Below are positions 25,187 to 38,035 of a stretch of DNA of 64,000 nt, piece by piece (position 1 is the stretch's first letter; each line of letters starts with the position of its first letter). A model generated the notes under the pieces. The model saw only the letters and a list, made by a program, of their open reading frames with translations. It did no database searches and was not told the origin of the DNA. The translations under genes were made by a program, and so were the position numbers. The DNA is from Conoideocrella luteorostrata. Taxonomy: Eukaryota > Ascomycota > Sordariomycetes > Hypocreales > Clavicipitaceae. The DNA lies in assembly GCA_032433595.1 (NCBI GenBank), contig JASWJB010000148.1:1-64000 (forward strand), in the 5' to 3' direction.

Positions 25187-25390
25187 TGTTGGAATATCGC
25201 TGCCAAGCACACAATAAGAGCACGGATATCGTCACGTGGTCACCTTTCGGCCTCCCTATTTATACGGGTATCGTAGGCATCATAGCTTGACTTGTTTTCC
25301 CTTCTTAGATAACCTACTTGACTTATTGAATATATTCTATTTTGAAGCAGTTGATCTAGATCACCTGTTGCACTCCCTGTGCAACCCACA
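25187..25390 (+). mobile_element. Solo LTR, family S, copy 3
   Basis: 204 bp, TGTTGGAATATC..CAACCCACA, duplication CTTCT at 25182-25186 and 25391-25395. It is inserted in a coding segment of the gene at 22848-27390, in opposite orientation. Confidence 0.88.
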
Positions 25391-26370
25391 CTTCTCGAAC
25401 AGCGTTTGAAGATCTCCAGGCTGAACGAACTGGTCAGAAACGGGAAGAATGATCTTGTTCTTGTTTGGGCTGGCCAGATCGACAATTCGGTCTATTATTG
25501 GATCCAATATGGACTCTGCTACACCTGCAAGCTCGAGTATAGATGTTACATTAGAACCAAATGCTAGTGCGGAAGTGTCCAAATATGCCAAATTACTGAT
25601 GCCTCAATAAAAGTAGTACTTGTCAAAAATTTACACCAACACCAAGGATTACAATCCTGCTAACGCAATAACACCATTGATATTCGCCGAGTTCATTAAC
25701 GACAACACATCGTCTGTGTCCTTGGGCTTCTTTTGTGCATTCAGTTGCACATTGAAAAAGGCATTGATGCTGTACGAGCTGGCAATATTGCGGGCGTTGT
25801 CGGTCATTCGCTCATCCACAACTACAACAATGCCTTTCCGCTGTCGGTAATAGTCCCACAATGCGTTTCCGTCGGCGAATGAGACATTTGAACGAACCGT
25901 GCCCCGTAGCCAAGAGCACTGGGCCTTGAAGCTGAGTACCAAATATGCAAGGCAAAACAACAGCAGATGGCATATCATCCGTTGGCAGCTCTTCAACTGA
26001 ATGCAAAAATTCAATTCCAGTACCAAAATTTATGATCTGCGTGCTTTCCCAGTCAAGAAATGCTGGCAAATTGGCCGGATTTGAAGTGATAATGACATTG
26101 TCCTTGGCCATGATATTGTGGAAGTTGCTTGAATCCGTGGGCTTCGCCAATTCCTTTGTTATTGGAGTGTCATCTGGTAACAAGTCAGCTTGCTTGAAAA
26201 CATCCGTTTGGCCTGGATGTTACCTACCTCCTGCGACAGCAGCTAGGTTAGGAAGCGATATGTTGAAGTCAGCGCTCTTAATTGCTTCTGCGAGGTAAGG
26301 ACTATTCATCCGGTCGCTGCTGCACATCATGTTTCGGCCTGTGGTAGTTGTTGACAGTATTGAACATATC

Positions 26371-26571
26371 TGTTGGAATCCTGCCGCCAAGCACACAACA
26401 AGAGCACGGAGCGAGTCACGTGATCACCCTTCGGTCACCCTATTTATACGAGTATCGTAGGCATCGTAACTTGACTTGTTTTTCCCCTCTTAGATAGACA
26501 GAGATTATTATTGAATATATTGTATTTGAAGCCGACGATCTAGATCGTTGCACAAACCTGTGCAACCCACA
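26371..26571 (+). mobile_element. Solo LTR, family S, copy 4
   Basis: 201 bp, TGTTGGAATCC..CAACCCACA, duplication ATATC at 26366-26370 and 26572-26576. A second insertion into the same gene. It has the TATTTATACG box and a GATCTAGATC-like palindrome. Confidence 0.88.
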
Positions 26572-27390
26572 ATATCAACGAGTCTCCGTCACGTTTTATT
26601 ACCAATGGGCAACATATTGTCGCTTTTCCTATGGTTGCGGCATCCAAAGGCACCGGGATGATATAAAGGACCTGATTGCACCAAGTCAATTGGGGCTCAG
26701 AAATTATATAGGCATTCCAACATACCATTTCCACATGATCGGCAACAAGCAGCGCAGGATGTGTACCCAAAAATCTGCTGATGCAAGTCTTCTGGTACCC
26801 AGATATAAATACGCATATTTCTTTCTTCGTGAGACGGTCCTTGTCAATCCTGACGAAATCTAGGAGATCCTGTCCATTGAGAGTATCGCCACTATGTGTT
26901 ATGCCGGCAAAGGTGTCTCTTGCTAGTCAACAACAGGCGCTGCCTGATGCATCTGCAAGCAGAAGTCACAGTACGTGGGTGTCCGTTCAGACACTGCCAA
27001 TATGGTTATTTAGCCTGACACTAGTGGGATTTGGAATGTCAAGGCCGGGGCCTGCAAAATTTGGAAGTCCTTGGACACAGCTAAAGAGGGTTAGCATTGA
27101 TGCCGGTATTTTGCGTAGCCCGGATTCGAAGCATTGAGCTCTGCGAGGACATACTAAGGTGGGATGCTCAAAAGGATCTCGCCCATTGCGCCCAAGTCTA
27201 CAACATTGAAGAAGTCTTCAGTGTACGAAGAGATGATAATTTCATCAATACCACTGTTTGTATGACGAAGAAGGGGTTTTTCTGGACTGAAGGGGTGTGC
27301 AGAGCCGGCGGGAAGCTGAGTCAAGATCTCTCGAATCCGAGCCTTTGACGCGGCCAAAGGGTCGAAGAAAGTTTTCCTTAGCCGCTCCAT

Positions 27391-30300
27391 GTTTGCTAGA
27401 ACAAAAAGCCGGCGGCTTCGTGAAAGCCTCTGGAGACGTTAAAAATTATAAAGAATGAATGTGAACTTCCGATAGAAGTAAGTGGCAGAGCCATCTTTAT
27501 ACAAAATTGCGGATCTTCCTGATGAGCTCAACTACGTTAGTCACGGCGGCCCAGAACCGAAACGGTCAACTACGCGATGACTCCATCGGGCCGTTGGATG
27601 CGGCTTAGTCTGAATCTGAGCAGGGACAGCTGAAAGATGATCAATTCATACCCGGCTAATATACGGAGTACGGAGGACAACATCGCATAGTTGCTGCGGC
27701 GGAGAGCGCATTGCCAACGCTGTGTCGGTGTGCAGTGCAGAACAATAAATGCAAGAGTAGCAGAATGGCAGAAGGGATAGCACCTACAATCACCGGCCGG
27801 CCAGTTGATGTGCACCTGTTGATTAGTGGTTAGTCCGCTATGCGGGGGTGTTTTTGGGTGGGCAGGCGCCGTAAGACCGCCAAAAAGTTGACACCTCCAC
27901 CACTAACCCTCACAGGCCCGGCCTGGCGTCACTCAATAGGAGCAGCTTCGCATCATCTGGTTCGGCGCAGTGGGAAATCGTCCTCGATTTCTTGATTTCT
28001 AGGCATCTAACTAATGTGACGACAAATTGATCGCTATCTATAGCAAGTTCCTCCTCATGCGCTGGTCACCTTGGATTTGTGCTGGCCTCTCTCGTATTCC
28101 TCGCACCAATTGACTTTGTACTATTCTTAATGTTCGTCGTGGTCATACTAAAAGGCTTGACCTAGAATCTAATTCCTCATTACACCCTGTCTGAGAGGAT
28201 CACTAACCCATTACTTTTTTGCATCGCATGTGGACTGTTGAGAAGAGTACGCCGGAGCCATGGAGCAAGGGCTGATGATGTCGAGTTTGCTCTTGAGTGG
28301 GGTCGAGGGAATGGGCAAGAGACACGACCACATCGCGACCGTAAATGCTTGACCGTGGCGGCCTTGACTACTGCATGCCTGTTGAGACTGGTTGAGAGTC
28401 ATTCTGACGGCGTTCTTGATGCAGCGATCATTTTTAAGCCGGGCCAGACAGTGCCAGTCCCGACGACCAGGTCCCTGGGAAGTCATTGCCGCAAGGAAAG
28501 GCACTTTAGGTCGTGTGCTGCCAACAAAATCATGGAAACAAGAGAACGTGGAAAAGCGGACGCTACTTTTCATACCACCAGCCTGCAGGTCATGCCATGA
28601 CTGCCTGGACCAAAGAACGTAATGACTCATTCCGGGCTAGAAGAGATTCGCCTCTTTCAGTATGGCAGCTTTTGTTCCAAAGGACGCACTGCAGCCGAAT
28701 CCGGATGATTGAGTTGGTCCGGCATCTACGCTACATACGATCGAATCTCTGTCCTTTCCTCTGTAGCCATTTTTGTTTTCGCTCCGGGGCTGCTCTTCGT
28801 TTCATCGATCGTGATGAGTCGTGTAGATAGCTAAGTGAAGTCCGTTGGTAATGAATTCCAATGCCTGTGCGCGTTGGAACTGAACTCAACGGATTTCTAT
28901 GTCGACTTGGGCCTGAAAAGTGGCTGTGGAGATAATTTTGGCGAGATGAATTTATGCAATATTAGCTTCGAGGCATGGGATGCGAGATTCGTCGTTATCA
29001 AGTTAGAGGAAGAGCATGCGTCTCTCCGTCATAGCAGTTGGATACGATTTTTTGAGACGATATCCCAGTCTGGGTTGGATGGTTTCGAGGAATTTGAGCT
29101 CTTATCTTATGATTGCCGAGGTTGCTGAGACTGGCATCGTTGCCGGTCGTGAGAGGGCGTAGTAGCTATAACAATGTATTGGCGTCAGTACTGAGACATC
29201 TGGCTTGCAGAGATGAGAAAGAGAAGTGTGTCCATGCGTCGGCAATGAAGTCAACCTACCTCATTTTCCACTATTTGCATCCAAATTCGTTATTGGAAGT
29301 CTCCACGTAGTCTGGGCAATGTCATTGCGCAGCGGCTTCCTCATCACTCGTCGGGCTATTTGTTATATAGACCGTGCTAGTGCTGAGGCAAACACGGCAA
29401 GACCAGATGATGAATGTCGTGGCCAGCAGAAAGAAAACCTTTTTATCTTGTAGTGGGAGGGAATAACTGAAGACGTTGTAGATACGCGGCACGGAGACGT
29501 AGAGTGGTTGATTCTTCTCGTTCGTTCTTACATAAATGAATAATTAAAGGGCGGCCGTACTGCTAGTTACTGACGACATGTGGCCATGACTTCGTGCTGT
29601 ATCATTATCATTACTACTAGTCATACCGATTACGCAAGGCCAATCGTGATCTCCTGTTCCACACAGACCGGTGTGACTGTAGACAGCTTCCCGGAGCCGC
29701 CCCCCCTCCTCCCCCCCTCTTACTCTGTGTAACTCCTCCGCCCAACATTCGCCACCACATCCATGCTGGTCGTTATCAAACTACTACACCGTACTTTTGT
29801 TCATGGCCACTGAGAAGTGACAGTCGTAGTCAGTAGCGTGCATACAAATGGCAGCAGCCAGAACTGATTCGCTGACGAGTCACCCTTGTGCAGCCTCATT
29901 TGATATTCTGCTGCTGCAATTTTCAGCTGCAACTGAGACCTGCATGGCGTGTTACACAATACACCAGCATACCATCACATTTGTGCAACATACCTGCTCA
30001 TGAGTGGCTATCCATCGCCGATGTGAGGCTCTGCAACTTTTGCTCCCATCTTTTTTTTGTGAAACAAATGAGCGCGCATGGATGATTCCCCAACCAAACA
30101 TGCTTTGGCCCCGACGCCGCCTCCGAGACTTTCATTGCGTAACAGTGTACGACCTAAGTATTTTCCGAACCGGAACAAATGACGCCAGCCCGTGGAGGCT
30201 TACTGTCGTCGCTCGCAGCTAGAAAAAAAAAAGTGTCGCAGACCGGTAGGGGCTTCAGCGTATTCTGGTCAGCCAAAAAGGTTTACGTTCGGTAACACTA

Positions 30301-32765
30301 GTACCAAAAGGTGAGAAGTTCCAAAAGCGTCTTCATACTATCAACACTAAGTACATCGCATTCTGAAACTCCTATCCTGTGAAAACTCGCCCCGTTCTAC
30401 ATGTAGCCGGCTAAAGCACGACGAATTACCCGGCCGCGAGAGACACTGCCTTCTGTGGAGCGATGGAACATGATAATACTATTAAAGTTCTTGGTATCCA
30501 TCCGCAGCTGCAGACGCAGAATTATCTACCCCATGTTTACGTGGGGTTAGATTAATGCTCCAGATAATTTCAGCCCCGACGACTAGGGCTGCCGCTGTCA
30601 ACGACTGGATGAGGTCCACCATCCGTTGAAATTTTTCAGCAGACGAAATGCACATGCGGGGAAGCTCGCAGCACTAGGCTGCTATAAATGTAAAATATAC
30701 TACCGAGTACTCCGTAAAGAGAGGAGACCGACCTCAATATCCTCATCTGTCAGAATCCCATACTCCCATGGTTGTGAAGGTGTAGTCTTGTACTGGCAGA
30801 AATTGCCTGCCACGTAGCCAATATACCCACACAGCCCACACAAAACACCTCTCAACAAAGTATGAGGTCTGAAAAGTGTAAAAAGCCCGGAATTTTGGGC
30901 TAATATCGCCATAGCTGTTCTAATTGAGCTGGCTGACGAGGTCAATACCCCTGCCTGAACGATAAAGTTGTTTTGTGATGCATGGATGTAATGTGACGAG
31001 TCGCGGTTGTTGACAGGGATGACGGAGTAAAATGGTTCATCTGCAGGACGTAAATCAGCATCCTTTCGTCCCTACTCTTCATTGCAAGGTCTTTGCGGCA
31101 AATTGATTTCTAAGATGCATGCCGTACAGTTTAGATGTCATGAGGGGAAGGTGGCTTTGCAAGCGCCTCCAAACGTTAATAAAGCTGGTTGTAAATGTGG
31201 TAAAAGAGCATTGCGTGGATAAGTATGTTAGTAAATTAAAATCTAAACCAAAATACCGAAGAATTGTACATATAAATAATGAATAGTATTAAGCTGTACT
31301 TATTGGACTTCAGCTATAATCATTAGTCTACTCTTACTACAGCAACAAGTACGATGGGCTGCGCGTTCATTAATTCTGAGCTATGTTATCCTCAGCCTCC
31401 GGTTGCAGTGAAAATAAAATTATGATGACCCCAATTCATGATACAAGGTCGGGTGCTTGTCGACGGGGTGGTGTTTAGCACACACCAACGACCCAACGGA
31501 CACAGCCCGCTTCCGCGGGACACATCATACCAAATCAATACCAAACATTTCGATCAATGCTGAGTTGTGAACAGGAGAAATACACTCATGATGCCTACGA
31601 AGTATGTGATGGTAAAAGACATGGGACATCACAGACGATGGGACGGGGGCGGGCGGAGCTTGAGCACCGCCACAAGGGCCCGCAAGTGCCGAGAAAACCG
31701 GCTAAGTAACAAGTCTATATTGTCCGGGATATATTAGTTGCTCACAATTCGTTACCATTTAACAGATTCTGTTTGCTAAAAGTTCGGAGGGGCGTAATGA
31801 AGATGAGATTAGCGCGGTGCCAAACAAGAAAGGTCGACTCAATGTCTGGTCCACGTAGGGGACGTGGATGTAATAAATCCATTTTACTCATAGAGAAAAA
31901 AACACGGGAAAAATCCCAAACTGCTGAGCCTGGGATACGGACTAGTCCTCCGATCTCCATGGCTTGCTATAGCTAGGCCACTGATGGAAGAAAACGCATG
32001 CCCCGCGCGCAAATTGTCGATCAATCCCGCCATGCTGTGCCCGTGATAACTAGCGGGTCTACGAGCTCATAGTAGTAACAATGTTATACGGAGCATTGCT
32101 AAAGATGAAGGAAATGGGATGGCTAGCGTTAACACGTCAGTGTCTTTGCGTGGCCGGGCGCGCTATTTTTACTCAGCCATGACAAGGGTTTTTTTTTTCT
32201 ATTGTTCTTGTTCACCTCGCGATAGCCATGTGGTTGAAGTGTCTGCTCCTTCGAGTAAACCGACAGGGTTTTCTCGCTGTTTACGCGGGACAGTCCATTC
32301 CGTCAAGTGCCATCACACTCTACGCCGGCAGAGTTGATTCGCATCGGCGCGAGAGTTAAGAGCACATTTACACATGGTGTCCGGTCTGGCTAAGTTTCCC
32401 CTCACCCAACCTGCCCCGCCATGCGTCACTTTGGGTAAGCTTTGGGATTTGGGATTAATTCTCGACCCGAGGCGCATGACAGTAGAGACGTACTAGCGTC
32501 CGGCTCAGAAGTGCAACCGTATTATTCAGTATTTACGGTTCTTATAAGGTCATCCTGCCGCCCTATGCAACCTTTCCTTTCATTGAATTTTTTGGCTACA
32601 CTAGCAGCACTTTGTCGGCAGAGTCTGTTCCGCCTCAATAACTGGCCCAAACCCCGTTTCACCGCCACACCCGCGTTTTTTGTGTCACCATCATCGCCTT
32701 CATCATTTTGGTTGTTCTTACGTCTCTGATCACTGACATCACTATTGTTATCATCTTTTGTGATA
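27391..32765. other. Long stretch without a supportable gene
   Basis: ORFs up to ~140 codons occur on both strands (for example 28211-28630, 28835-29128), but they overlap each other, lack domains and have no convincing splice context. There are TACTCCGTA-type palindrome fragments at 27661 and 30702, a C/T-rich tract near 29700, and nothing resembling a tRNA or rRNA that I could identify by eye. Confidence 0.5.
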
Positions 32766-34845
32766 ATGTGCAGCTCAGACCAGCCCGCCGGCGTGGGTAT
32801 TCCCCCAGCCACCATTCCTCCACTTTCCCACCACCGGAATGAGAAGCCGTTTGGGGCACCCAACATATCCAATCAGAAATTAAAAAGATGGATATTACCT
32901 TGCAGGCAGCAACACTTGTCTACCGACGCGATTGCCGTTGAACTTTCCTCTGAAGATGGTACGTTGTTGACCACACTCCGGGTTTCAAGTATTTCTACTA
33001 GCATTATAAAGTGGTGGTAACAATGGCTAATAACTTCTTGTTACTTCAGACTCATCAGCACAAGGTCTTGAGAAACGTTTCCATGGATTCCAAGAACTGG
33101 ATGTGCTGCCTTCGGAGGGAGACGTCACATATATTGGAGCTCAATTCAGCGATGACAGCGACTACAGCCTACGCGGTTCAGCGGCTATCCCACCTGCGAC
33201 ATCGGAACCACCAATCAATGCCAACAGTAAGCCATCGACCTACAATTCAGAGTGTGGTGCCGATCATCCCACGGCGTTTCTTGGACTTGATGATAGCAAT
33301 GTTCCAGCAACATCGATTTCCTCGTCGAGCTACAGTGAGAGGCAGTTGACTCTACGTCTTGGTGGTCCCAAATCTGGAAGCATTGAGCAAGCAGCTCGGA
33401 GCACTGAGATATCCCTTCACTATTCTGAGTACACTATACACAAATGGACAAAGCACGTGGATCGGCTGAATGCCAGTATTGGCCAAGAGCCGAAGACAGT
33501 CCAACGGAACTTCACTCCGTCTTCACATGTCCTGGAGGCTCTGGCGAACACGGCTCAATCGTTCAATGTCCCCGTTAGAATGCACCATCAGTGCCCAACA
33601 GTTCCCTATCCCGACTTATATTTCCTCGGTCATAAGGGACAGTCAAAACAGCAGGGCGCTTTGAGGAGTTTGGTCGGAATACAATCCCCGTGGCAGCTCG
33701 TTGAACCATCCGAGAGGTCCTCGGCGTCGTCTAAGCCCAGAGAACACATTGGCTACCAAGGTACAACAAACAATTCGAACTGGAACTCGGGTGGCGCCCC
33801 CCTACCACCCGACAATAGTTTTGGTGGTGGCCATTCGCACGGAGGGGGGAACACACAATCATGGAGTGGTAGTGGCAGTAACGGGGGAAGTGGTGGTTGG
33901 CATCAGGATCGAGACGGAAATGGAAACAAACAAAACAACTCCCCACCGGCAATGCCTCAAGACGATGGCAAAGGCGATCCGAAATATTGGGGTTGTCCAA
34001 TGGCCAAAAAGAATGGTGGTGCCTATCACGCTTGCTATAAGTTTGCGTTCAAAGATATGTCCAAACTCAAGCAACATATCCTCCGTGACCAGCCTCACCA
34101 AGTGCGCTGCCCACAATGTTCCACTGAACTTAAATCCGAAGGAGATGTTCGAACCCACGTCTGCTCCGAAGATGGGAATGTCTGTCCCAGTGATGGGAAT
34201 GTCTGCCCCAATCATGGGAATGTCTGCCCCCGGAAACGCCCAGGTTTCGATCCAATTACCATGGAACAAAGAATCCAGGTGCAAAATACCAAGGCGACGC
34301 GAACCGAGCAAAGCTGGAACAGTTTATTCAGCATCCTTGCACCTAAAAAAGAATTAACGTGTAGTCCTTACGTCAGCAAGAATCACTCTCCGGAGCTCCG
34401 TGCTCTGACGGATTGTGTCCAGTCGCACCAAGTCGAACATAATTCGGTGCATGGCCAAGAGCAAGAGCAATATACACAAATTTTGGACTACACAATTGCG
34501 ATATTACGAAACTGGAATTCTGGTCCGTTCCATCCTCACATGTCTGCAAGGCGTACTGTTCGACCAAACCACGATACCGCCCCTATTGCCGGAACATCAG
34601 TGGCACCTAGCGTAGCTTCTTCGGCGCTCTTTCCGCTAGAATCTGACTCGGCCTTGGGAAATAGTATAGGCAATGGCAATCCGAGCGAGTATGAGGCCCA
34701 GGGTGCGCCTAATCCAGCACTACAGCAAACAATAGACGAGCTCCATCAGTCCGATTTACTGAGCCCCTTCACTGACGAGGACGGCGGTAATTGGACGATG
34801 CCGTTGGGTTACCCTGCTGACCCTTGGTCATCGTACAACTGGTAG
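32766..34845 (+). CDS. C2H2-type zinc-finger-region protein with low-complexity middle and 7-residue repeats
   Basis: ATG 32766 (MCSSDQPAGVGIPP) opens exon 1 to 32958. The intron 32959-33049 has GTACGT..TTCAG borders, and exon 2 (33050-34845) joins in phase; product ~662 residues. Residues ~325-370 are Gly/Ser/Asn-rich. Residues ~377-437 hold a fungal degenerate C2H2 pair (CPMAKKNGGAYHACYKFAF, KQHILRDQPHQVRCPQC, then a final H..C), the pattern found in many hypocrealean proteins of unknown role, often linked to STAND/ankyrin proteins. It is directly followed by three copies of D/H-G-N-V-C-P-x. The final ~200 residues are acidic and Ser-rich with no recognised domain. A nuclear or nucleic-acid-binding role is inference. 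Confidence 0.8.
34171..34233 (+). repeat. Three in-frame 21-bp tandem repeats
   Basis: Units at 34171-34191, 34192-34212 and 34213-34233, consensus GATGGGAATGTCTGCCCC plus three variable bases, encode (D/H)GNVCP-x. They sit right after the last zinc-finger residue of the C2H2 protein, so each unit adds one Cys. Confidence 0.9.
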
Positions 34846-35599
34846 GATTACGTGGCCTCTGGGCTTAAGACAGGAATCTAGGACAAGGCTATCTTAGCTA
34901 ATAGGGATATAAATAGGGGGATATGGACGGGGCCGCTAGTAGAGGAATTATGTATCAGTTGTTCATAACACCCCTCTTACTATCAATGCACACGAATTTA
35001 AACCCGTCCTATTGATTCCAGCAAATGAACACCGACAATGGCTTTTTCTTGAAGGGAATGCGGTATGCTGGTCAGTCATGATGATAGTAAAATAAGCAAG
35101 TTGATATCTTATTGGAGCAGAAATACCGCAAGGAGATCTTTGGTTGTTCTGTTACGTTATTGAGGCCGGAGCAACTGCACAGTCGAAAATTGATAAAAAT
35201 GAATAGAAAGTGATGAAATTGATGATGTCTGATGCGTTCCAAATTGACTGGAAATTTCTTCCCTTTATGGCCCAGATTCCGGACCCATCTAATCCGGCAG
35301 ATTCCTTCGGTTTCCTCTGAATTCTGTGATGCCCTTGCACAGCTGAAACCTCCTGCAGTCATCCTTTAGCTCGTTCAACTGCTCACTCGTTCCTTCAATA
35401 ATTCTCTCGCTAATCTAGCTATTTGCGGCACTGATCTTCCGACAGAAGCGATTCTCATCGCAACATGTTCATGGGGGAAGAATCAAGTTTGCGACGTGTC
35501 GATAGGATGGTTTTCTAGAATGATTTAATGGCAATTCTCGAATATGCCGAGATGAGGAAAGCGAAGCTATTTTAGTTACAACTAAAGCCTCGCTTCTAT
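34846..35599. other. Gene-free stretch
   Basis: No ORF with recognisable features. It is A+T-rich near 35070-35220. Confidence 0.45.
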
Positions 35600-35950
35600 T
35601 GTGTGTGGCGGAAAGGAACCTCTAGAGTGGCCAGAATCAGTTCACGTGAGTTTTTGGACTTGACCGAATTGGTCAAATTAAACGATATAGCTGTAAGTAG
35701 TGGGCTTATCCCTCTTATAGGCAGATCATCATAAATTCAAGAAGTTTCCCCCAAGTCCAAGAAGTGTGTCTTTATGCGGAGCTTTGCTCCGCTGCCTATG
35801 ATCATTAAATTGCTTTATTAAAGTGCGCAGAAGCTCGATAATTGCCGAGCAACCTATTAGATCATTTGATCTTACTATAAGTAAGGTCTCTGTGAGAACC
35901 TTTCACAGAGTTTACGGATCGTTGCTGGTTGTGTGTCAGACACCAGCATT
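35600..35950 (+). repeat. Degenerate LTR-like repeat, family L, copy 1
   Basis: It starts TGTGTGGCGGAAAGGAACC and is similar over ~350 bp to the reverse complement of 39661-40005. Shared blocks include TTGGACTTGACC, CTTATCCC, AATTGCTTTATT(A/G)AAGTGCGC and GTTGCTGGTTGTGTGTC. No clear target duplication remains. A weaker third relative lies at ~54130-54480. Confidence 0.6.
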
Positions 35951-36489
35951 CGTGAGTGGTGGATGTGTGCTTTGGTTGACAAACTATAATTATTTTTATG
36001 AGTTACCCGTTATTGACACTGTTAGGTATTTCCGAGGCGTTTCTTATGGCTGGATACCTTACTTGGTTAAACCGGTAAATTTGGGCATCGTACAACTGAC
36101 TAATGGTGCTGAATCCAAATTTCGATCGCCATGAATGTCATGATAAGCGTAGTCACTGCCATCCATGTGTAGATGGAGAGGCACACAACATAACGCAGCC
36201 AGAGGCCACTTTTCATGTTTAACTTGGATCCTTAAATAAGACACATATTTCTCGTGACATTGAACCGGAGAGTAATCTTATCTACCCCCTTCATACAACA
36301 AAAATAAAATAATCATCTAATATTATTGAGAAGAGAGAACAATGGCATCGGCAGATTTTCCGTCCTAGGCGATCAAGCAAAGTGTGCGTATGTCCGAGTA
36401 CATGTCAACAGAAACAACCATAGCCTTGCAAATACAGTATGTCTCCTATTGATCATAAATAGAAAATCTGCCAGTCTCATTTTCTACTG

Positions 36490-36735
36490 ACTATTGAAAC
36501 GGCCCGTTCCAACCGTAGCGGCCGGATACAGTCCCGTTGCGATCGGTGGAGAAACCAGTGGCTCGCTCAAAACATCGGCAAGTATAGAAGCTCTAGACGC
36601 TTTCAAATGCCCACTTTGAACAATCCCAGACGAAGAGATTATCCAAGCTGTCACAGTTTTTGTAACAGTTTGTGGTATGGCAAGGTCAGCCAAAGATGTG
36701 GCAGACATCCCTCACGTCATTTTACAGCAAGATCG
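36490..36735 (+). pseudogene. Amidase-signature relic
   Basis: The plus strand reads GYSPVAIGGETSGSLKTSAS and, after a stop, ARSAKDVADIPHVIL. This matches the Gly/Ser-rich signature and the AKSVRDVADLLDVI block of fungal amidases (amidase-signature hydrolases of amides). Both ends of the protein are missing and a TGA interrupts the frame, so it is a fragment. It abuts the polyketide synthase relic with no spacer. Confidence 0.6.
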
Positions 36736-36739
36736 ATTG

Positions 36740-37175
36740 AGGCGTTATCGATCGGGGAGGCCCTGATTTCCTCGTTGTGTTCGGCTTGCTGGCCAGCGTC
36801 GTTGGGAATAGAAGTCAGACCAACTATGCTGCTGCAAATTCTTACCTCGAAGATTTTGTATACTTTCGTCTTCAAAAGGGCATACCATGCTCTATATTGA
36901 ATCTTGGCCCTGTGGAGGAGGCAGGCATAGTAAGTCATGACGACAAACTGGTGCAGAAGATGCAGTCCAACGACTGCCACCTCTTAACGGAGTCGATTTT
37001 TCTCAACAAACTACAGCTATCCGTCGTCCAATCCCCTGCAACTGAGCTGTCGCCGGGTGTCGTCACCGTTGGCCTGAGCCTGATCAAGCCAAGCTCAGAC
37101 CCTTCCGGTCGTGCCTTGTGGACCAAAAACGCCAGATTCTCCATCCATGCCAATCTAAATTCTGGGAACGGTTAG
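36740..37175 (+). pseudogene. Polyketide synthase ketoreductase-domain relic
   Basis: The frame reads DFLVVFGLLASVVGNRSQ then TNYAAANSYLEDFV and ILNLGPVEEAG. This is the C-terminal part of a PKS ketoreductase, with the catalytic-Tyr region normally written GQANYAAAN. No other PKS domain is present on either side; ~130 residues end in a stop at 37175. Together with the amidase piece it is a chimera of two decayed genes. Confidence 0.75.
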
Positions 37176-38035
37176 TATTGGTCGAGCTAGACAAGGGTGT
37201 ACAATTTTAGCTCAATCGGGAAGGAAACACTTTATAGATAGCCAACAATAGTATCAGTTGTAGAAAATTTTCGCACTTTCCTCGTGGGGACTGCAAGTTC
37301 TTCGGAGCAAATCCCGCGCACTGATGGTCCTAGCCCAATAGTGTTGGACCTATGGAGAGCCGTGCTAAGCGAGCTCACCGCAGTTAATCACGCTATTTGG
37401 CCGAGGTAAGATAAAAGAATAGTGTTAACCAAAAGGAGTAAAACGTGGGTAATATGATAATATGATGTGCACCATATTTACATGGCCCCGGTCCTAAGGA
37501 GGCAATATAGCGGGGCGTGGCACGAGTAATGTGGATGGGCAGCAAACAATCAAAGCGGAACAAGCCGAACTGAGTGATTCCAAAAGACGAGGAGTAAAGG
37601 GACGTATGTCAAGTGTTCCACGGGCCCATAGCAAGTAGCCCAACGAAACCAGTCTGTTCCATAAAACTTCAAATTGTTTATGACATGATCTCCAGTCAAA
37701 TTGATCCACCACTCTAGTTTTGCAACATTCGAACTTCCTGATTTATGACATGTCTTTAAATGTAGGACCCATGATCTGTATTGGAATAGTTGCTATGTAA
37801 GCGAGCTTATCACAGGGAGCAAATGAATGTCCCTACCCCAACGGTGTTGTTTGACGTAACTATCTCGTCTATATAAACAATGCAACGCCAGTAGCTCAAT
37901 CAGCAATGTCCTATTACAGCCTATTTTCATATTGTCTTTTTTGTGCCTATTTCTCTTGATCGCATTACTTCAAAGCAAACCGATCGATTTTCATCCGCCG
38001 CGGTTCCCTGCTGTGACGACAAAGGAAATACCAAA
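37176..38035. other. Intergenic; promoter of the secreted-protein gene
   Basis: No supportable ORF. TATATAAA at 37870-37877 lies ~160 bp before ATG 38036 and is a plausible TATA box with a longer leader. Confidence 0.4.

Larger units (their letters stand above)
22848..27390 (-). pseudogene. Unrecognised multi-exon gene, split by two solo LTRs
   Basis: ATG 27390 opens an exon to 27155 (MERLRKTFFDPLAASKARI..); a second exon from 27080 joins in phase (CVQGLPNFAGPGLDIPNP). Coding-like segments follow: ~26920-26700 (DTFAGITHSGDTLNGQDLLDF), 26340-25400 (GKGIVVVVDERMTDNARN-like text), 25074-24850, 24800-24250, 23866-23468, 23380-22848 (QPDFVTSMQRELLAEDVRH). The C-terminal half is strongly helical and Lys-rich. 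Solo LTRs at 26371-26571 and 25187-25390 interrupt it; deleting the latter with one duplication copy restores the frame. There is an apparent frameshift near 23125 and several in-frame stops. I do not recognise the family. It is single-copy here, but its 3' end lies only ~90 bp from the outer LTR. Confidence 0.6.

Noticed and set aside
28211..28630. Overlapping ORFs of ~120-140 codons on both strands
   Set aside because: Each covers the other, with no domain, splice signals or composition to favour either; likely chance frames in G+C-balanced DNA.
33701..34357. 218-codon plus-strand ORF
   Set aside because: Alternate frame of the C2H2 protein; the other frame has zinc-finger cysteines and a phased intron.
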